Source: Cherax quadricarinatus
Lineage: Eukaryota; Arthropoda; Malacostraca; Decapoda; Parastacidae
Direction of reading: 5' to 3'
Length of the DNA: 64,000 nucleotides
Assembly: GCF_038502225.1 (NCBI RefSeq)
Contig: NC_091311.1
Span: 35,590,084-35,654,083, forward strand
Part shown: positions 46,590 through 56,318 of the stretch, piece after piece
Layout: each line of letters opens with the position of its first letter
How positions within the stretch are numbered: the stretch's first letter is position 1
Translations under genes and position numbers: made by a program
The notes under the pieces: model-generated
What the model saw: the letters and a program-made list of their open reading frames with translations, nothing else
Told to the model about the DNA's origin: nothing
Database searches by the model: none

Positions 46590-48030
46590 GAAGGAGGTAA
46601 GATCCTTGAGACAATAATCTCAAGACAAATGACAGAGTTTTTTGACTATCACTCACTACTTTGTGATCGTCAATATGGCTTCAGGAAAGGTTACTCTGCT
46701 GCTGATCTGTTGTTAAACCTCTCCACTAAGTGGCACCAGTCACTGGATGAATCCAAAGTCAGCTGTGTGGTAGCACTGGACATTGATGGCGCTTTCGACC
46801 GGGTGTGGCACCAGGGCCTCTTAGCAAAACTTCAAGCACTGGGAATTGCAGGCTCTACGCTATGTCTCCTCAGTGATTACCTTCATGGTAGATCTCTAAG
46901 TGTAGTTCTCAATGGAACGGAATCAGCAAGACATCCTGTTGGGGCAAGTGTTCCACAAGGAAGCGTGCTGGGACCATTGTTATGGGATGTCTACTTCAAC
47001 GACCTTCTTCATCTCATCCTAGAATCACATGCATATGCAGACGACTGCACACTGACATTCACTTATCCAAGAGAAGAAATGCCAGCTGCTCTAAGCTACA
47101 TCAATCACCAGCTGAGAGCTATATCAGCTTGGGGAAATAGATGGCAAGTAACATTTGCACCTGAGAAAACGTAAATGATGATCGTCTCTAGGCACCATGA
47201 TGGTAATGTTGGTGCAGTAGTAAGGATGAATGGGAGGGTGTTGGCACCTGGAGAAGAAGTTGATATTCTTGGGGTGAAATTTGACTCCAAACTAACCATG
47301 AAGAACCATGTTGTAAATCTTGCAAACAAGGCAGCCAGGAAGCTTACAGCACTTCGCCGTATCTCGCATCTACTTGACAGTAGGGGTTGCAAGATTCTGT
47401 ACGAGGCACAAGTACGCTCGCACCTTGAGTATGCTCCACTTTCTTGGTTTGCCTGCCCCCCCCCCCTCTCATCTGCGACTGCTTGACAGAGTAGAGAACA
47501 GAGCAAGACGTCTCATCTCTCGCCTGGACCCATCCTGGATAGATCTGTCATTTCAGGAGAGCCTTCAACATAGGAGGGATATGGGTGGCCTTACTGTTAT
47601 GTACAAGGCCAATATTGTCAAAGTACCACACTTGGATTCACTTCGAGGACAGCGTGAAACAAGCTTTTATGCCACAAGACGGGCAGAAAGCAGCAACTTC
47701 ACTCTGGCTGTACCCTTCTCCAGAACTTCACTCCATCTGAGATCCTATATACCCAGGATGACTCGAGTATGGAACACATTCGTACAGCATAATGATGTCA
47801 ACGAGATAAAGTCAGTTGATCAAATGAAAATGCTGGCCCACAGATGACTCCAACTTCATTTTGTTCCCTACTTGTATGTCTCATAACAATAAAAATGCTT
47901 TCAAATGAGCTGATGTAGGTAACAGCTCTTAGCTTGCCAATAAAGTTAGGAATCCTTAACCTGTAAATAGCTTGTCAATAAAGCTAGGGATCCTTAACCT
48001 TGTCAAACCCTGTGTAACAAAAAAAAAGGA
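46590..48030 (+). mobile_element. LINE reverse transcriptase (jockey/CR1 superfamily), two lesions
   Basis: The best preserved LINE in the window. Frame to 47171: KILETIISRQMTEFFDYHSL, QYGFRKGYSAADLLL, DIDGAFDRVWHQGLL (motif A, catalytic Asp), GASVPQGSVLGPLLW (motif B), YFNDLLHLILESHAYADDC (motif C, YADD). A TAA stop at 47172-47174 interrupts the frame, which continues with MMIVSRHHDGNVG, VDILGVKFDSKLTMKNHVVN and ILYEAQVRSHLEYAPLSWF. A C-run at 47455-47466 then shifts the frame to SHLRLLDRVENRARRLISRL, ending SVDQMKMLAHR, stop (47845-47847). A 3' UTR with repeated CCAATAAAG/TCAATAAAG runs to a short poly-A at about 48020. The endonuclease and 5' part are missing, so it is a 5'-truncated dead copy. 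A second, more decayed copy lies at 28924-29755. Confidence 0.88.
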
Positions 48031-48168
48031 TGGGGAAAGGGAGGGAAGAGGAAGAGAGAGTAGGCTAGGAATGAAGGTGGGAGGGATGAGAGGTATCATG
48101 AGGGAGGTTGTCAGCAGGTGATGGAAGCAGGTGTCATCAGTTAGCGACACAGAGGTGGCAGGTGAGTA

Positions 48169-48173
<5 letters not shown>

Positions 48174-48252
<79 letters not shown>
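48174..48252. repeat. (CT)n microsatellite
   Basis: Pure CT. Confidence 0.98.
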
Positions 48253-48256
<4 letters not shown>

Positions 48257-48319
48257 ATCTTTCTCTCTGTCTTTCTCACCACCGTCAGCCAGGCGTCAGT
48301 ATAAAACTTTCTTGCTGTC

Positions 48320-48503
48320 AATTATTATTATTATTATAATCAAGGAGGAAGCGCTAAACCCGGAGGATTATACAGCGCCTGGGGGGGGGGATGTGGAAGG
48401 TATTCAGGCTTAATTCGGGGAACTGGAGCACAGATCCAATTCCCTAAATCAAGAGCCCCTCACCAACATCAAGGAACCTTCCTTGAGGGGTCTTGCTGTC
48501 AAG
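48320..48503 (-). mobile_element. Dispersed SINE-like repeat with (AAT)n tail
   Basis: After ATT triplets: ATCAAGGAGGAAGCGCTAAA, GGATTATACAGCGCCTGGGG, CAGGCTTAATTCGGGGAACT and CCCCTCACCAACATCAAGGA. I recognise this as an abundant decapod dispersed repeat. The ATT-rich left end suggests its 3' tail, hence the - strand. No pol III boxes confirmed. Confidence 0.6.
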
Positions 48504-48509
48504 CTAATG

Positions 48510-48846
48510 TTATAGTTGTCAGCGGCTGCTCTATCTGACAGCTATATCAGCAGCTGACAGAGTAACACCTGCTGATATATAGCTATCAGTCGTTACTATG
48601 GCTGTCAGCTCCTGCTCAAGCTGTCAAACTGCTGCTCTGTCAGCTCTCACTGTAGTTGTCAGCTGTCAGTGTCTTGTCCCTTCAGAGGGGAAATCCCTTA
48701 ATGCTGAGGAAGAGTTCTTAATACGAGGAATTCGAGCTGCCTTTAACTTCCTGCTGGCAAGATTATTTTCCACTCCCCAGACGCTGTTCCACACCCTTGC
48801 AGGTTTATCGCTTCCCCCAAGACAATGATAATAGTCCAGTCTAACT

Positions 48847-48848
<2 letters not shown>
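48510..48848. other. GCTGTCA-rich degenerate repeat, then unique
   Basis: AGCTGTCA and GCTGCT recur irregularly to about 48675. No gene. Confidence 0.45.

Positions 48849-48880
<32 letters not shown>
48849..48880. repeat. (AC)n microsatellite
   Basis: Adjacent to the LINE 3' block. Confidence 0.95.
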
Positions 48881-48882
<2 letters not shown>

Positions 48883-48940
48883 GCGAGGCCAGGAGCTGTG
48901 ACACGACCCCTGCAACCACAAACAGGCGAGTACACGCCCC
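48881..48940 (+). mobile_element. LINE 3' end block
   Basis: GGCCAGGAGCTGTGACACGA, CCCCTGCAACCACAAACAGG, CGAGTACACG; sense copy of the 31554 block, again next to (AC)n. Confidence 0.6.
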
Positions 48941-49218
48941 TAAAAAAAACTCATTAACCCCGCACCCCCTAATAACACCGAATTTATATATTTCGAATTG
49001 AAATAAATGTATATTAATTTGAGCTCGAAATATACATTTTCCAGGACAACAAAGACACTTAAGAAGAGAATTAATCCAAGAAAGACCATTCAGTAGCTAG
49101 AATTGTGTTAGTTTCCCGTCATTTAAACACTAATTGCGCAGTTAACGTTGCTGAGAGACGCGGGTTGTTACGTTAGTTCATTTATTTTTAATATCTCGGT
49201 GATGTGAAGTTCAAGGAT

Positions 49219-49252
<34 letters not shown>

Positions 49253-49311
49253 CAAAATTTTCTGATATTCCTCAAAGTTGTGTTTTTTTAGGGTGGTATT
49301 GGTGGTATGGT
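48941..49311. other. A+T-rich unique sequence with a short (GT)n
   Basis: (GT)n at 49219-49248. Nothing else recognisable. Confidence 0.4.
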
Positions 49312-49400
49312 AGGTGAGGGCCAGGTGAGGGCCAGGTGAGGGCCAGGTGAGGGCCAGGTGAGGGCCAGGTGAGGGCCAGGTGAGGGCCAGGTGAGGGCCA
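49312..49400 (+). repeat. 11-bp minisatellite, ~8 copies
   Basis: Unit CCAGGTGAGGG; each unit contains CAG/GTGAGG, a good 5' splice-site match on the host gene's sense strand. Confidence 0.95.
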
Positions 49401-49693
49401 GATGGCCATGGCTCCACCTGCCCTCGTTGAGATGAGGCAGGTGAGGGCAGGTCACCTTAATTAGCTCTGCTGCAAGAGACACCTGCCTCTCACCCTCCCT
49501 CCCTCCTTTCCTCCTTCCCTCTTTCCCTCCCTCCCTCCCTCCCTCCCTCCCTCACAACATCTGCCATCAACAACGACTTGTGATTGGACAGCGGCTCGCC
49601 ACCTGATGCATGGGAAGAAAAACACTTGTGCACATTTTGAAACCAAAATTACCTATAGAGGACCTGGGAGGTCTTGGCAATGTACATGTCTCC
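49401..49693. other. (CCCT)n-like tract and unique sequence
   Basis: TCCCTCCCTCC at 49490-49555. No gene. Confidence 0.5.
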
Positions 49694-49912
<219 letters not shown>

Positions 49913-50277
49913 AAGACACTTCTGTGTCCCCCGGTGAGTCAATCCGTCGCTCGTGACGCAATACGTCACACTGTCGAGTGAGTCAAATGTCCAGCGCTCG
50001 GCCATCTTTATTAAATACAGTAAAGACACCCAAGTGTTGCAGATGTGTCTTATTGGTGTACTTGTGCCTATTATGGCCACCAGTGTAAGAATGGGCTCTA
50101 TTATGACCCAATATTTTCCTTCAAAATCCGCGACCTTACTCAAAATGTACTGACCTCCCCGTCTGCCTTTTATTTTATTTGAAATAAATCTGGGTACATC
50201 AGCAATGTGCTGCTACTTTATTCTTGATTGTAGTTACACACTAGGAGTATTGGCTTTTTGTCCCTGTTATATCCCAG
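49913..50277. other. Unique sequence with a fold-back half-module
   Basis: ATCTTTATTAAATACAG, AAGACACCCAAGTGTTGCAG and ATGTGTCTTATT at 50000-50055 match the outer arm of element A. No gene. Confidence 0.5.
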
Positions 50278-50630
50278 GGAGAGGTGGTTGAGGGGGAGGG
50301 GATGTGGTTGAAGGGGAGGGGAGGTGGTTGAGGGGGAGGGGAGGTGGTTGAAGAGGAGGGGAGGTGGTTGAGGGGGAGGGGATGTGGTTGAGGGGGAGGG
50401 GAGGTGGTTGAGGGGGAGGGGAGGTGGTTGAAGGGGAGTGACGGTGGTTGAAGGGGAGGGGAGGTGCTTGAGGGGGAGGGGATGTGGTTGAGGGGGGGGG
50501 AGGTGGTTGAGGGGGAGGGGATGTGGTTGAGGGGGAGGGGAGGTGGTTGAGGGGGAGGGGAGGTGGTTGAAGGGGAGGGGAGGTGGTTGAGGGGGAGGGG
50601 AGATGGTTGAGGGGGAGGGGAAGGGCGCGG
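50278..50630 (+). repeat. 20-bp G-rich minisatellite, ~17 copies
   Basis: Unit GAGGTGGTTGAGGGGGAGGG with GATGTGG and GTTGAAGG variants. Confidence 0.96.
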
Positions 50631-51157
50631 GACGCATGCGTCGGCCCACCACCTGCCGCAGAGGAATGGAGGTCCGCCGTAGGCAGCTGCGAAGGACATC
50701 CACTGCCTAGTGAGGAGGTGGAGGAGGAGAAGGAGAACGAGGAAGAGGAGGTGGTGGAGGAGAAGAAGGAAGAAGGCGAGTTGGAGGGGAGGAGGAAAAA
50801 GAGGAAGAGGAAGAAGAATAAGAAGAAGAAGAGAAGAAGGTTTTTTGTTTGAGCAACAAAATTATTTAAAAGATAATTTAATTATATTGGTTGTTAATTA
50901 TTAATAAGTATAACTGAAAGAGGAATAAGAGGAGAAACACCAATAAACGTGATAACAAATATAGTAGTAATAATGCCACATTTCTTTATTAGAGGTAATT
51001 ATTACTGTTGCTGTAAATACATTAAAGTTGGTCACTAAAATACAGTATTATCACACAGAAGGCAGCAACAGTATCAACAACTGTAGCAGCGTCAGGCGTA
51101 GCAGCGTCAGGCGTAGCAGCGTCAGGAGTAGCAGCTGCTGTAGTGCGTGCGTCTCAG
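50631..51157. other. End of the 13-kb intron; GA-rich tract and short repeats
   Basis: 50708-50850 is GAGGAG/GAAGAA-rich. 51083-51135 has about 4 units of GTAGCAGCGTCAGG. No exon recognised here. Confidence 0.5.
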
Positions 51158-51238
51158 GTGCGTCAAGAGGAACGCATGGCTAGGCTGGAGAAGCGCACTG
51201 ACAGCCTTGACTTCGCTCTCACCCGCACTCAGAAGAAG
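51158..51238 (+). CDS. Exon 4 of the coiled-coil protein gene
   Basis: Donor AAG/GTACCA follows 51238. The most consistent acceptor is GCGTGCGTCTCAG ending at 51157, giving 81 bp (27 codons), phase 0 both sides: VRQEERMARLEKRTDSLDFA then LTRTQKK. This is a typical charged heptad helix. The polypyrimidine tract is weak (GT/GC-rich), so the start could lie slightly upstream; the alternative GCTGCTGTAG ending at 51143 would break the phase. Its position, frame and composition fit between exons 3 and 5. Confidence 0.65.
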
Positions 51239-51758
51239 GTACCAATGTTGCTGTGTTGAAGGAGGGGAAAGGGGGAGGAAGAGAAACGCTAAATCCTTAA
51301 GGGGGAAGGGAAAGGAGTCACCATGCAGCCCTTGGGGGAATAGAGGGTTGATGTGGTTTGATCTGAGGAAGGGGTTTTATTTCCGGGATGAGAGGGGAAG
51401 GGTCAAGATCTCTTGGCTAATTCTTATGCCTGGGTCATTGAGCCTGGTGTGAAATGGACAGGTAGTGAGTCAACACATTATAGACACATAAACAGAGCAA
51501 AACTTCATTAAAAAATCGACGTTTCGCACAGCGAGAACTTTTTCTCGCTCCCACTAATTGATGTGTTCTTTTTATATTATTTATTTACCACTCTCTTTTG
51601 TTAATTCGGAAAAAAGATCTGAGGAGTTTCCCTAGTATTTAGTAATTTATTGTGTTTATTTATAAGTTAAGGTTCTAATTTGAAAATGTTGTAAAAATTT
51701 ACTGCATAGTCTCGTGAAAAAAATTGAGGTTTAATAACGTTTCATTTTCTGCTGACAG
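51239..51758. other. Intron 4 with a fold-back half-module
   Basis: AGTGAGTCAACACATTATAG, ACACATAAACAG, TTCATTAAAAAATCGACG and TTTCGCACAGCGAGAAC (51468-51540) follow the left-arm order of the fold-back family. The rest is unique. Confidence 0.5.
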
Positions 51759-52340
51759 TTGTCGTCGTTGTCACCGGCCTCAGGGATCGACCAGCGAGTT
51801 GCGGAAATCACTGAAGCAGAGCGACAACTGGAGACGAGAGTGGAAGCCGCAACGACCGGTGTAGGAGAGGTTAAGTCGTCCTCTGTAAAGCTCTTAGCGG
51901 CCCTGGAGGCTCTGGAGGCCAGGATGGAGAAGGAGGTGGCGGAAGTAAGGCAGGAGGTGGCCAAGATGGAGTTCACAGTGGGCCAGTCCGCGGCGGAACG
52001 ACAGAGTGGCCAGGAAGACGCTCGCGTGGCCCATGACGACACCTCCGCCTTGCGGTCCGACTTACAAGTTGTGTCGCGGCACCTTGAAGATCTCACTCTC
52101 AAGACAGAAGCACTGGAGGGTCGTAAGCTCGAGGACGATGTGATCCTGGCACAGTGCCGCTCCCAACAGCTTTCCTTCGACATCAGACTGAACGATGCCT
52201 TACAGCGCCTCCAACAGGTGGAGCAGCGACTGCGTCGCCACCACCCTCAAGATGGTCATAAGTACCATCTGCCGAAGTGGAGTGACGCACCGGGAGACGC
52301 ACGGAAGAGACGACGTCGAAGTCTGTCCCCGAGCGGCTAG
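51759..52340 (+). CDS. Exon 5 (last) of the coiled-coil protein gene
   Basis: Acceptor TTCATTTTCTGCTGACAG ends at 51758. 193 codons in phase 0 end at TAG 52338-52340. The peptide runs from LSSLSPASGIDQRVAEITEA through a long coiled-coil-like helix (LLAALEALEARMEKEVAEVR, SALRSDLQVVSRHLEDLTLK, DALQRLQQVEQRLRRH) to a basic tail ending DARKRRRRSLSPSG. RKRRRR could be a nuclear signal or a furin-type site; no evidence decides. A possible alternative donor, CAACAG/GTGGAG at 52217/52218, is in phase 0, so a longer isoform with downstream exons is conceivable. None is seen before 58 kb. No polyadenylation signal lies close after the stop; the first AATAAA noted is 54032-54037. Function unknown. Confidence 0.8.
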   Translation: MSSLSPASGIDQRVAEITEAERQLETRVEAATTGVGEVKSSSVKLLAALEALEARMEKEVAEVRQEVAKMEFTVGQSAAERQSGQEDARVAHDDTSALRSDLQVVSRHLEDLTLKTEALEGRKLEDDVILAQCRSQQLSFDIRLNDALQRLQQVEQRLRRHHPQDGHKYHLPKWSDAPGDARKRRRRSLSPSG

Positions 52341-52401
52341 TGCCCAGGACGGAAAGAGGAGAGGCACCGTGCCAATACGTCACATTAACATAAATCTTCA
52401 T

Positions 52402-52638
52402 AAAGTAACATGATCCACCGGTCACAGATACTCCCAAAGCAACATGATCCGTTGGTCACAGATATTCTCAAAATAGCATGTTCAACTGGTCACAGATACT
52501 CTCAAAATAGCATATTCTACTGATCAGAGACACTCCCGAAATAACACGATCCTTCGGCCACAGACAGTCTCGAAGTAACATGTTCCTCTGGTCAAAGATA
52601 CTCTCGAGGTATCATGATCCACTAGTTACGGATATATG
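52402..52638. repeat. ~34-bp degenerate tandem repeat, ~7 copies
   Basis: Units around AAAGTAACATGATCCACTGG and TCACAGATACTCTC, starting 62 bp after the stop codon, so probably in the 3' UTR. Confidence 0.88.
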
Positions 52639-52723
52639 CTGCCAGTGCCTGCAGCCGCAGAACCCACTTCAGCAGCACCGGTGGCGGCTGATACGAAGAG
52701 AGTTTAATCTTCATCAAGACAAC

Positions 52724-52779
52724 GTCTCGCTCAAGGGGAGCTTTATAGTGATTTGATAAAGCTCTCCTCGAGGTGTCTC
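52724..52779. repeat. Hairpin G, ~23-bp arms
   Basis: GTCTCGCTCAAGGGGAGCTT.. (52724-52746) pairs imperfectly with ..AAGCTCTCCTCGAGGTGTCTC (52756-52779). It contains TTGATAAAGCTCT like the 35461 repeats. Confidence 0.75.
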
Positions 52780-52969
52780 CGTGGAGTAATGCTTGGCACT
52801 GTGTCTTCGACCAGCGGCTGTAAAACCAGCCTCACTGTCCTACCTTTAGTGTAAGTCCCTACCTCCCCCTCATAAGCACTTCACCACATTCGAAATAATC
52901 ATTGACTTCCTCCACACCCCTACATGTTTCACGTCTTGCTACCCCAACCATCAATCGTTTTATATACGT

Positions 52970-53105
52970 TTCCTCCATCACTCCCCCTACGATGTTCCCT
53001 CCATCATGTCCCTACGATGTTTCCTCCATCATGTCCCTACGATGTTCCCTCCATCATGCCCGTACGATGTTCCCTCCATCATGTCCCTACGATGTTCCCT
53101 CCAGC
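52970..53105. repeat. 25-bp minisatellite, ~5 copies
   Basis: Unit contains ACGATGTTCCCTCCATCATG then TCCCT. 52780-52969 unique. Confidence 0.93.
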
Positions 53106-53356
53106 ACACCCCTGCCATCCTCACCGTAGTGCCTGAATGAACGATTTGGTCATTAGTTCCTAGTCACAGGAGAAAAAGAATGAAATATATATATAGAGAG
53201 AAATATATATAATTTTATGAGTAATTGGATGTATATAAAAATGTACTTTGTTTTAAAGCTTGGCTGCCCAAAATCTTTGTTTCTTAACTTATACTCGCCT
53301 TTTGTCAACTATCAAATTGTTGACTTGTAGGAAAAACAAAGCCACAAGCATTTACT
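53106..53356. other. No gene seen
   Basis: A+T-rich unique sequence, possibly still 3' UTR. Confidence 0.35.
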
Positions 53357-53429
53357 GGGACAACGTTTTACTCTGGGCAGAACTTTATCAGACTATGATA
53401 AAGCTTTGAACAGATCGAAACATTGTCGT
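53357..53429. repeat. Fold-back element F, ~35-bp arms
   Basis: Arms 53357-53391 and 53395-53429 pair imperfectly. The right arm reads ATGATAAAGCTTTGAACAG, ATCGAAACATTGTCGT, a diverged relative of the fold-back modules. Confidence 0.75.
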
Positions 53430-53617
53430 ACTAAAAAAATTGTTCTGTATCGTGTGTCATTTGTTTTTATAACTGTTGGCGATATGACAGCTGTTCCCAG
53501 GGTGCTAGAGTCGATTCACTTCCACACAGTACCACCAGCGCTCTACAACGTTGCGAAACAGACGCATTTTGGGAAGCCTCAGCTGGGTTGTATAGTGTAG
53601 GGTTATGTCGCTGCTGT

Positions 53618-53621
53618 ATGC

Positions 53622-53660
<39 letters not shown>
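53618..53660. repeat. (GT)n microsatellite
   Basis: Precedes the LINE block. Confidence 0.95.
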
Positions 53661-53664
<4 letters not shown>

Positions 53665-53675
53665 GAGAGTAGTGT

Positions 53676-53727
53676 GTGTATTCATCTAATTGTGGTTGCA
53701 GGGGTCGAGTCGTAGCTCCTGGCTCCT
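53676..53727 (-). mobile_element. LINE 3' end block
   Basis: CATCTAATTGTGGTTGCAGG, GGTCGAGTCGTAGCTCCTGG; - strand copy between GT tracts. Confidence 0.6.
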
Positions 53728-53803
53728 GTGTGTGTGTGTGTATGTGTGTGTGTGATGTCTGTTTCTGTGACTCAGTCTCTGTCGTCTCTTGTGTGGTGGT
53801 GGT

Positions 53804-53870
<67 letters not shown>

Positions 53871-53900
53871 TGTGAGCGTGCATGTGTGTGTGTGTGTGTG
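53728..53900. repeat. (GT)n microsatellites
   Basis: GT tracts at 53728-53752, 53806-53869 and 53882-53902. Confidence 0.95.
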
Positions 53901-53955
53901 TGTACTCACCTAGTTGAGGTTGCAGGGGTCGAGTCCGAGCTCCTGGCCTTTGTGT
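53901..53955 (-). mobile_element. LINE 3' end block, second local copy
   Basis: TACTCACCTAGTTGAGGTTG, CAGGGGTCGAGTCCGAGCTC, followed again by GT. Confidence 0.6.
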
Positions 53956-54444
53956 GTGTGTGTGCGCGCGCGCTAGTGTGTGTGTGTTGTTTGTAGAACT
54001 AACATTATATTTGATCTCGGAATTCTGTATTAATAAACGAGGAAATGAAGATGCGCTTCATATGTTTATCGTGCTGGCCATCGCTTCATCTTGTAACAAT
54101 AAATGACTCGCAGTGAAGCAAAGACCATCTGGATAAGGTACTGAAGGTCGAAAATCTCGAATACTCTCGCCAAGGATATATGCGCAGAGAAGCGTCTCCC
54201 TCAGTGAATATACGCTGAGAGTTTACCTTAATCCATATGTTAAGGATTACTGTAACCCTGGCTAGTGCACAGGTGGCATGCAACTGATGGTCCTCGTGCA
54301 GTCGATAAGCTTTAAACCCAATAGAGTTGGCTTCATGCATATGCGGAAGTGAAAGCGTACAGGTGTGTATTTACTGATGATTTAAAGTGTATTCCATCTT
54401 AAGTTCGTCCCTAGAGGGGATCACACAAGTGTATTAAAGCGAAG
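53956..54444. other. Unique sequence; AATAAA at 54032 and 54096
   Basis: No coding signal. The AATAAA motifs could end the host transcript, unproven. Confidence 0.35.
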
Positions 54445-54720
54445 ATGTCCAGCAAGGAGTACTACTGGAAACGGACATTACGTGAGTGTCTCAAAGTGAC
54501 ATACTCTCAGAAAATGGTATGGTTCTCTAAAAATCACTTCCCCTTAGTGCCTCGTAAAGTGTATTCCTGGCATAGCTGTGCCATTGTCTCCAGTGTGGCA
54601 CTTGTCCAGGGTGAGCCCTGGACATGGTATAAGAAGTTAAAATCAGCACAGTGTCCTAAGTCTTGCCTGATGTGTCCTGGGTTCACCTCAGGGCGGACCT
54701 GGGCTCCCTGGCGGGTGTAG
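54445..54720 (+). CDS. Hypothetical 91-codon ORF
   Basis: MSSKEYYWKRTLRECLKVTY at the start, three Trp and a Cys cluster (CPKSCLMCPG) toward the end (..TWAPWRV). The composition is unlike the simple-repeat ORFs around it. AATAAA follows at 54840-54845. It is not in an open frame with the coiled-coil gene and has no recognised domain. It could be a small gene, a terminal exon of another gene, or a retroelement scrap. Confidence 0.25.
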   Translation: MSSKEYYWKRTLRECLKVTYSQKMVWFSKNHFPLVPRKVYSWHSCAIVSSVALVQGEPWTWYKKLKSAQCPKSCLMCPGFTSGRTWAPWRV

Positions 54721-54904
54721 GACACCCGCTTCTGCCGCAGGCAACGCCGCAGTGTAAGATATGCAAAAGGCTATGCCGTTTTGCGCCGTGTACATAGTGT
54801 ACATATGTATGTTCTCTGTACATAATATTTTTATATGTTGAATAAAAATTGATCCAGTGATTAGTTTTTATTTCCTTTTTTTAATATAATGAAAAAATGA
54901 GCAT

Positions 54905-55082
54905 TTAGGGCAAATTAGATTAATTTTGTTCCCAGGATGCGACCCACACCAGTCGGTTAACACCCAGGTACTTATTTTACTGATAGGTTCCTTAAGGAAA
55001 CACGCCCAAATTTTTCCACCCGTACCAGGGATCGAACCATGGACCTCAATGTGTGAACTGAGTGCGCTACCAACCGAACTGA
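54905..55082 (-). mobile_element. tRNA-derived SINE (5' part), - strand
   Basis: B box as GGGATCGAACC (55028-55038), then GTGCGCTACCAACCGAACT (A-box side). The body includes CCAGGATGCGACCCACACCA and TTAACACCCAGGTACTTATT. Confidence 0.8.
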
Positions 55083-55150
55083 TGAATCATACAATCAGCT
55101 GATGAATCACACAATCAGCTGATGAATCACACAATCAGCTGATGAATCAC
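55080..55150. repeat. 20-bp tandem repeat, ~3.5 copies
   Basis: Unit GATGAATCACACAATCAGCT, starting in the SINE head. 55151-55338 unique. Confidence 0.93.
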
Positions 55151-55338
55151 ACAGTGCTGAACTAGAATATGAAACTAGATACAGGTATCTAAGTTCTGAG
55201 GTCCCACTACCCGGACCTGTTGTAACAAGACTTTGTCACCACTACGAAGAAGAGTTGAGAGCACTTTTAGTTAGGTAGGTTTCATCCCAGGTGCGGTGCT
55301 TATGTTAAAATTGTAAAAATTTTAGTTATATTACATCA

Positions 55339-55540
55339 TTGGTTGATCATGACGCGCCACTACTTGTTCTTGTGTCTAACTGGAAGCTTGGAGGGCTGAA
55401 AAAACTGCAGAATGAAGCAATAAGGATCATCCTAGGATGTCCTCGTGCTGCCACAATTCCAAATATGCGGAAAGAATTTGATATCCCAAGCATCAGAGAT
55501 CGTGTCACATACCGAGTGTTCATTGGTCGATTCCTGACCG
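55339..55540 (+). mobile_element. LINE fragment (post-RT region)
   Basis: Frame: LKKLQNEAIRIILGCPRAAT then IPNMRKEFDIPSIRDRVTYR. The pattern L...QN.A.R.ILG.PR....... E...PSI..R is typical downstream of the RT in I/jockey-type LINEs. It joins directly to SINE sequence at 55541. Confidence 0.6.
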
Positions 55541-55690
55541 GGTGGAAACGCTGGGCGTGTTTTCTTACACCTGTTGCCCCTGTTCACATAGCAGTAAGTA
55601 GGTACCTGGGTGTTAGTCGACTGTTGTGTGTCGCACTGAAATAAGCTGAGGTAGGATAACAGCTCTTAGTCTGTAATATTGACGTGTAAA
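55541..55690 (+). mobile_element. SINE 3' part with a LINE-like tail
   Basis: TGGAAACGCTGGGCGTGTTT, ACCTGGGTGTTAGTCGACTG, then AGCTGAGGTAGGATAACAGC and TCTTAG. The last block matches AGCTGATGTAGGTAACAGCT at 47910 in the LINE 3' UTR. Confidence 0.65.
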
Positions 55691-55713
55691 AAATACTACT
55701 ATTATAGTAGAAG

Positions 55714-56318
55714 GTGGCCCGGTGGCCCGGTGGCCTGGTGGCCCGGTGGCCCGGTGGCCCGGTGGCCTGGTGGCCCGGTGGCCCGGTGGCCTGGTGGCCC
55801 GGTGGCCTGGTGGCCCGGAGGCCCGGTGGCCTGGTGGCCCGGTGGCCTGGTGGCCCGGTGGCCCGGTGGCCTGGTGGCCTGGTGGCCCGGTGGCCCGGTG
55901 GCCTGGTGGCCTTGTGGCCCGGTGGCCCGGTGGCCCGGTGGCCCGGTGGCCCGGTGGCCTGGTGGCCCGGTGGCCCGGTGGCCCGGTGGCCTGGTGGCCC
56001 GGTGGCCCGGTGGCCCGGTGGCCTGGTGGCCCGGTGGCCTGGTGGCCTGGTGGCCCGGTGGCCCGGTGGCCTGGTGGCCCGGTGGCCTGGTGGCCTGGTG
56101 GCCTGGTGGCCCGGTGGCCTGGTGGCCTGGTGGCCCGGTGGCCCGGTGGCCCGGTGGCCTGGTGGCCCGGTGGCCTGGTGGCCTGGTGGCCCGGTGGCCC
56201 GGTGGCCTGGTGGCCTGGTGACCCGGTGGCCCGGTGGCCCGGTGGCCTGGTGGCCTGGTGGCCCGGTGGCCCGGTGGCCCGGTGGCCCGGTGGCCTGGTG
56301 GCCCGGTGGCCTGGTGGC
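55714..56318 (+). repeat. 8-bp array (GGTGGCCC/GGTGGCCT), ~75 copies, grown from a SINE head
   Basis: GGTGGCCC and GGTGGCCT alternate irregularly. The array runs without a break into the SINE head at 56311 (TGGCCTGGTGGCTTCACAC). The related SINE at 56787 has a single TGACCTGGTGG there. Long ORFs here are artefacts. Confidence 0.95.
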
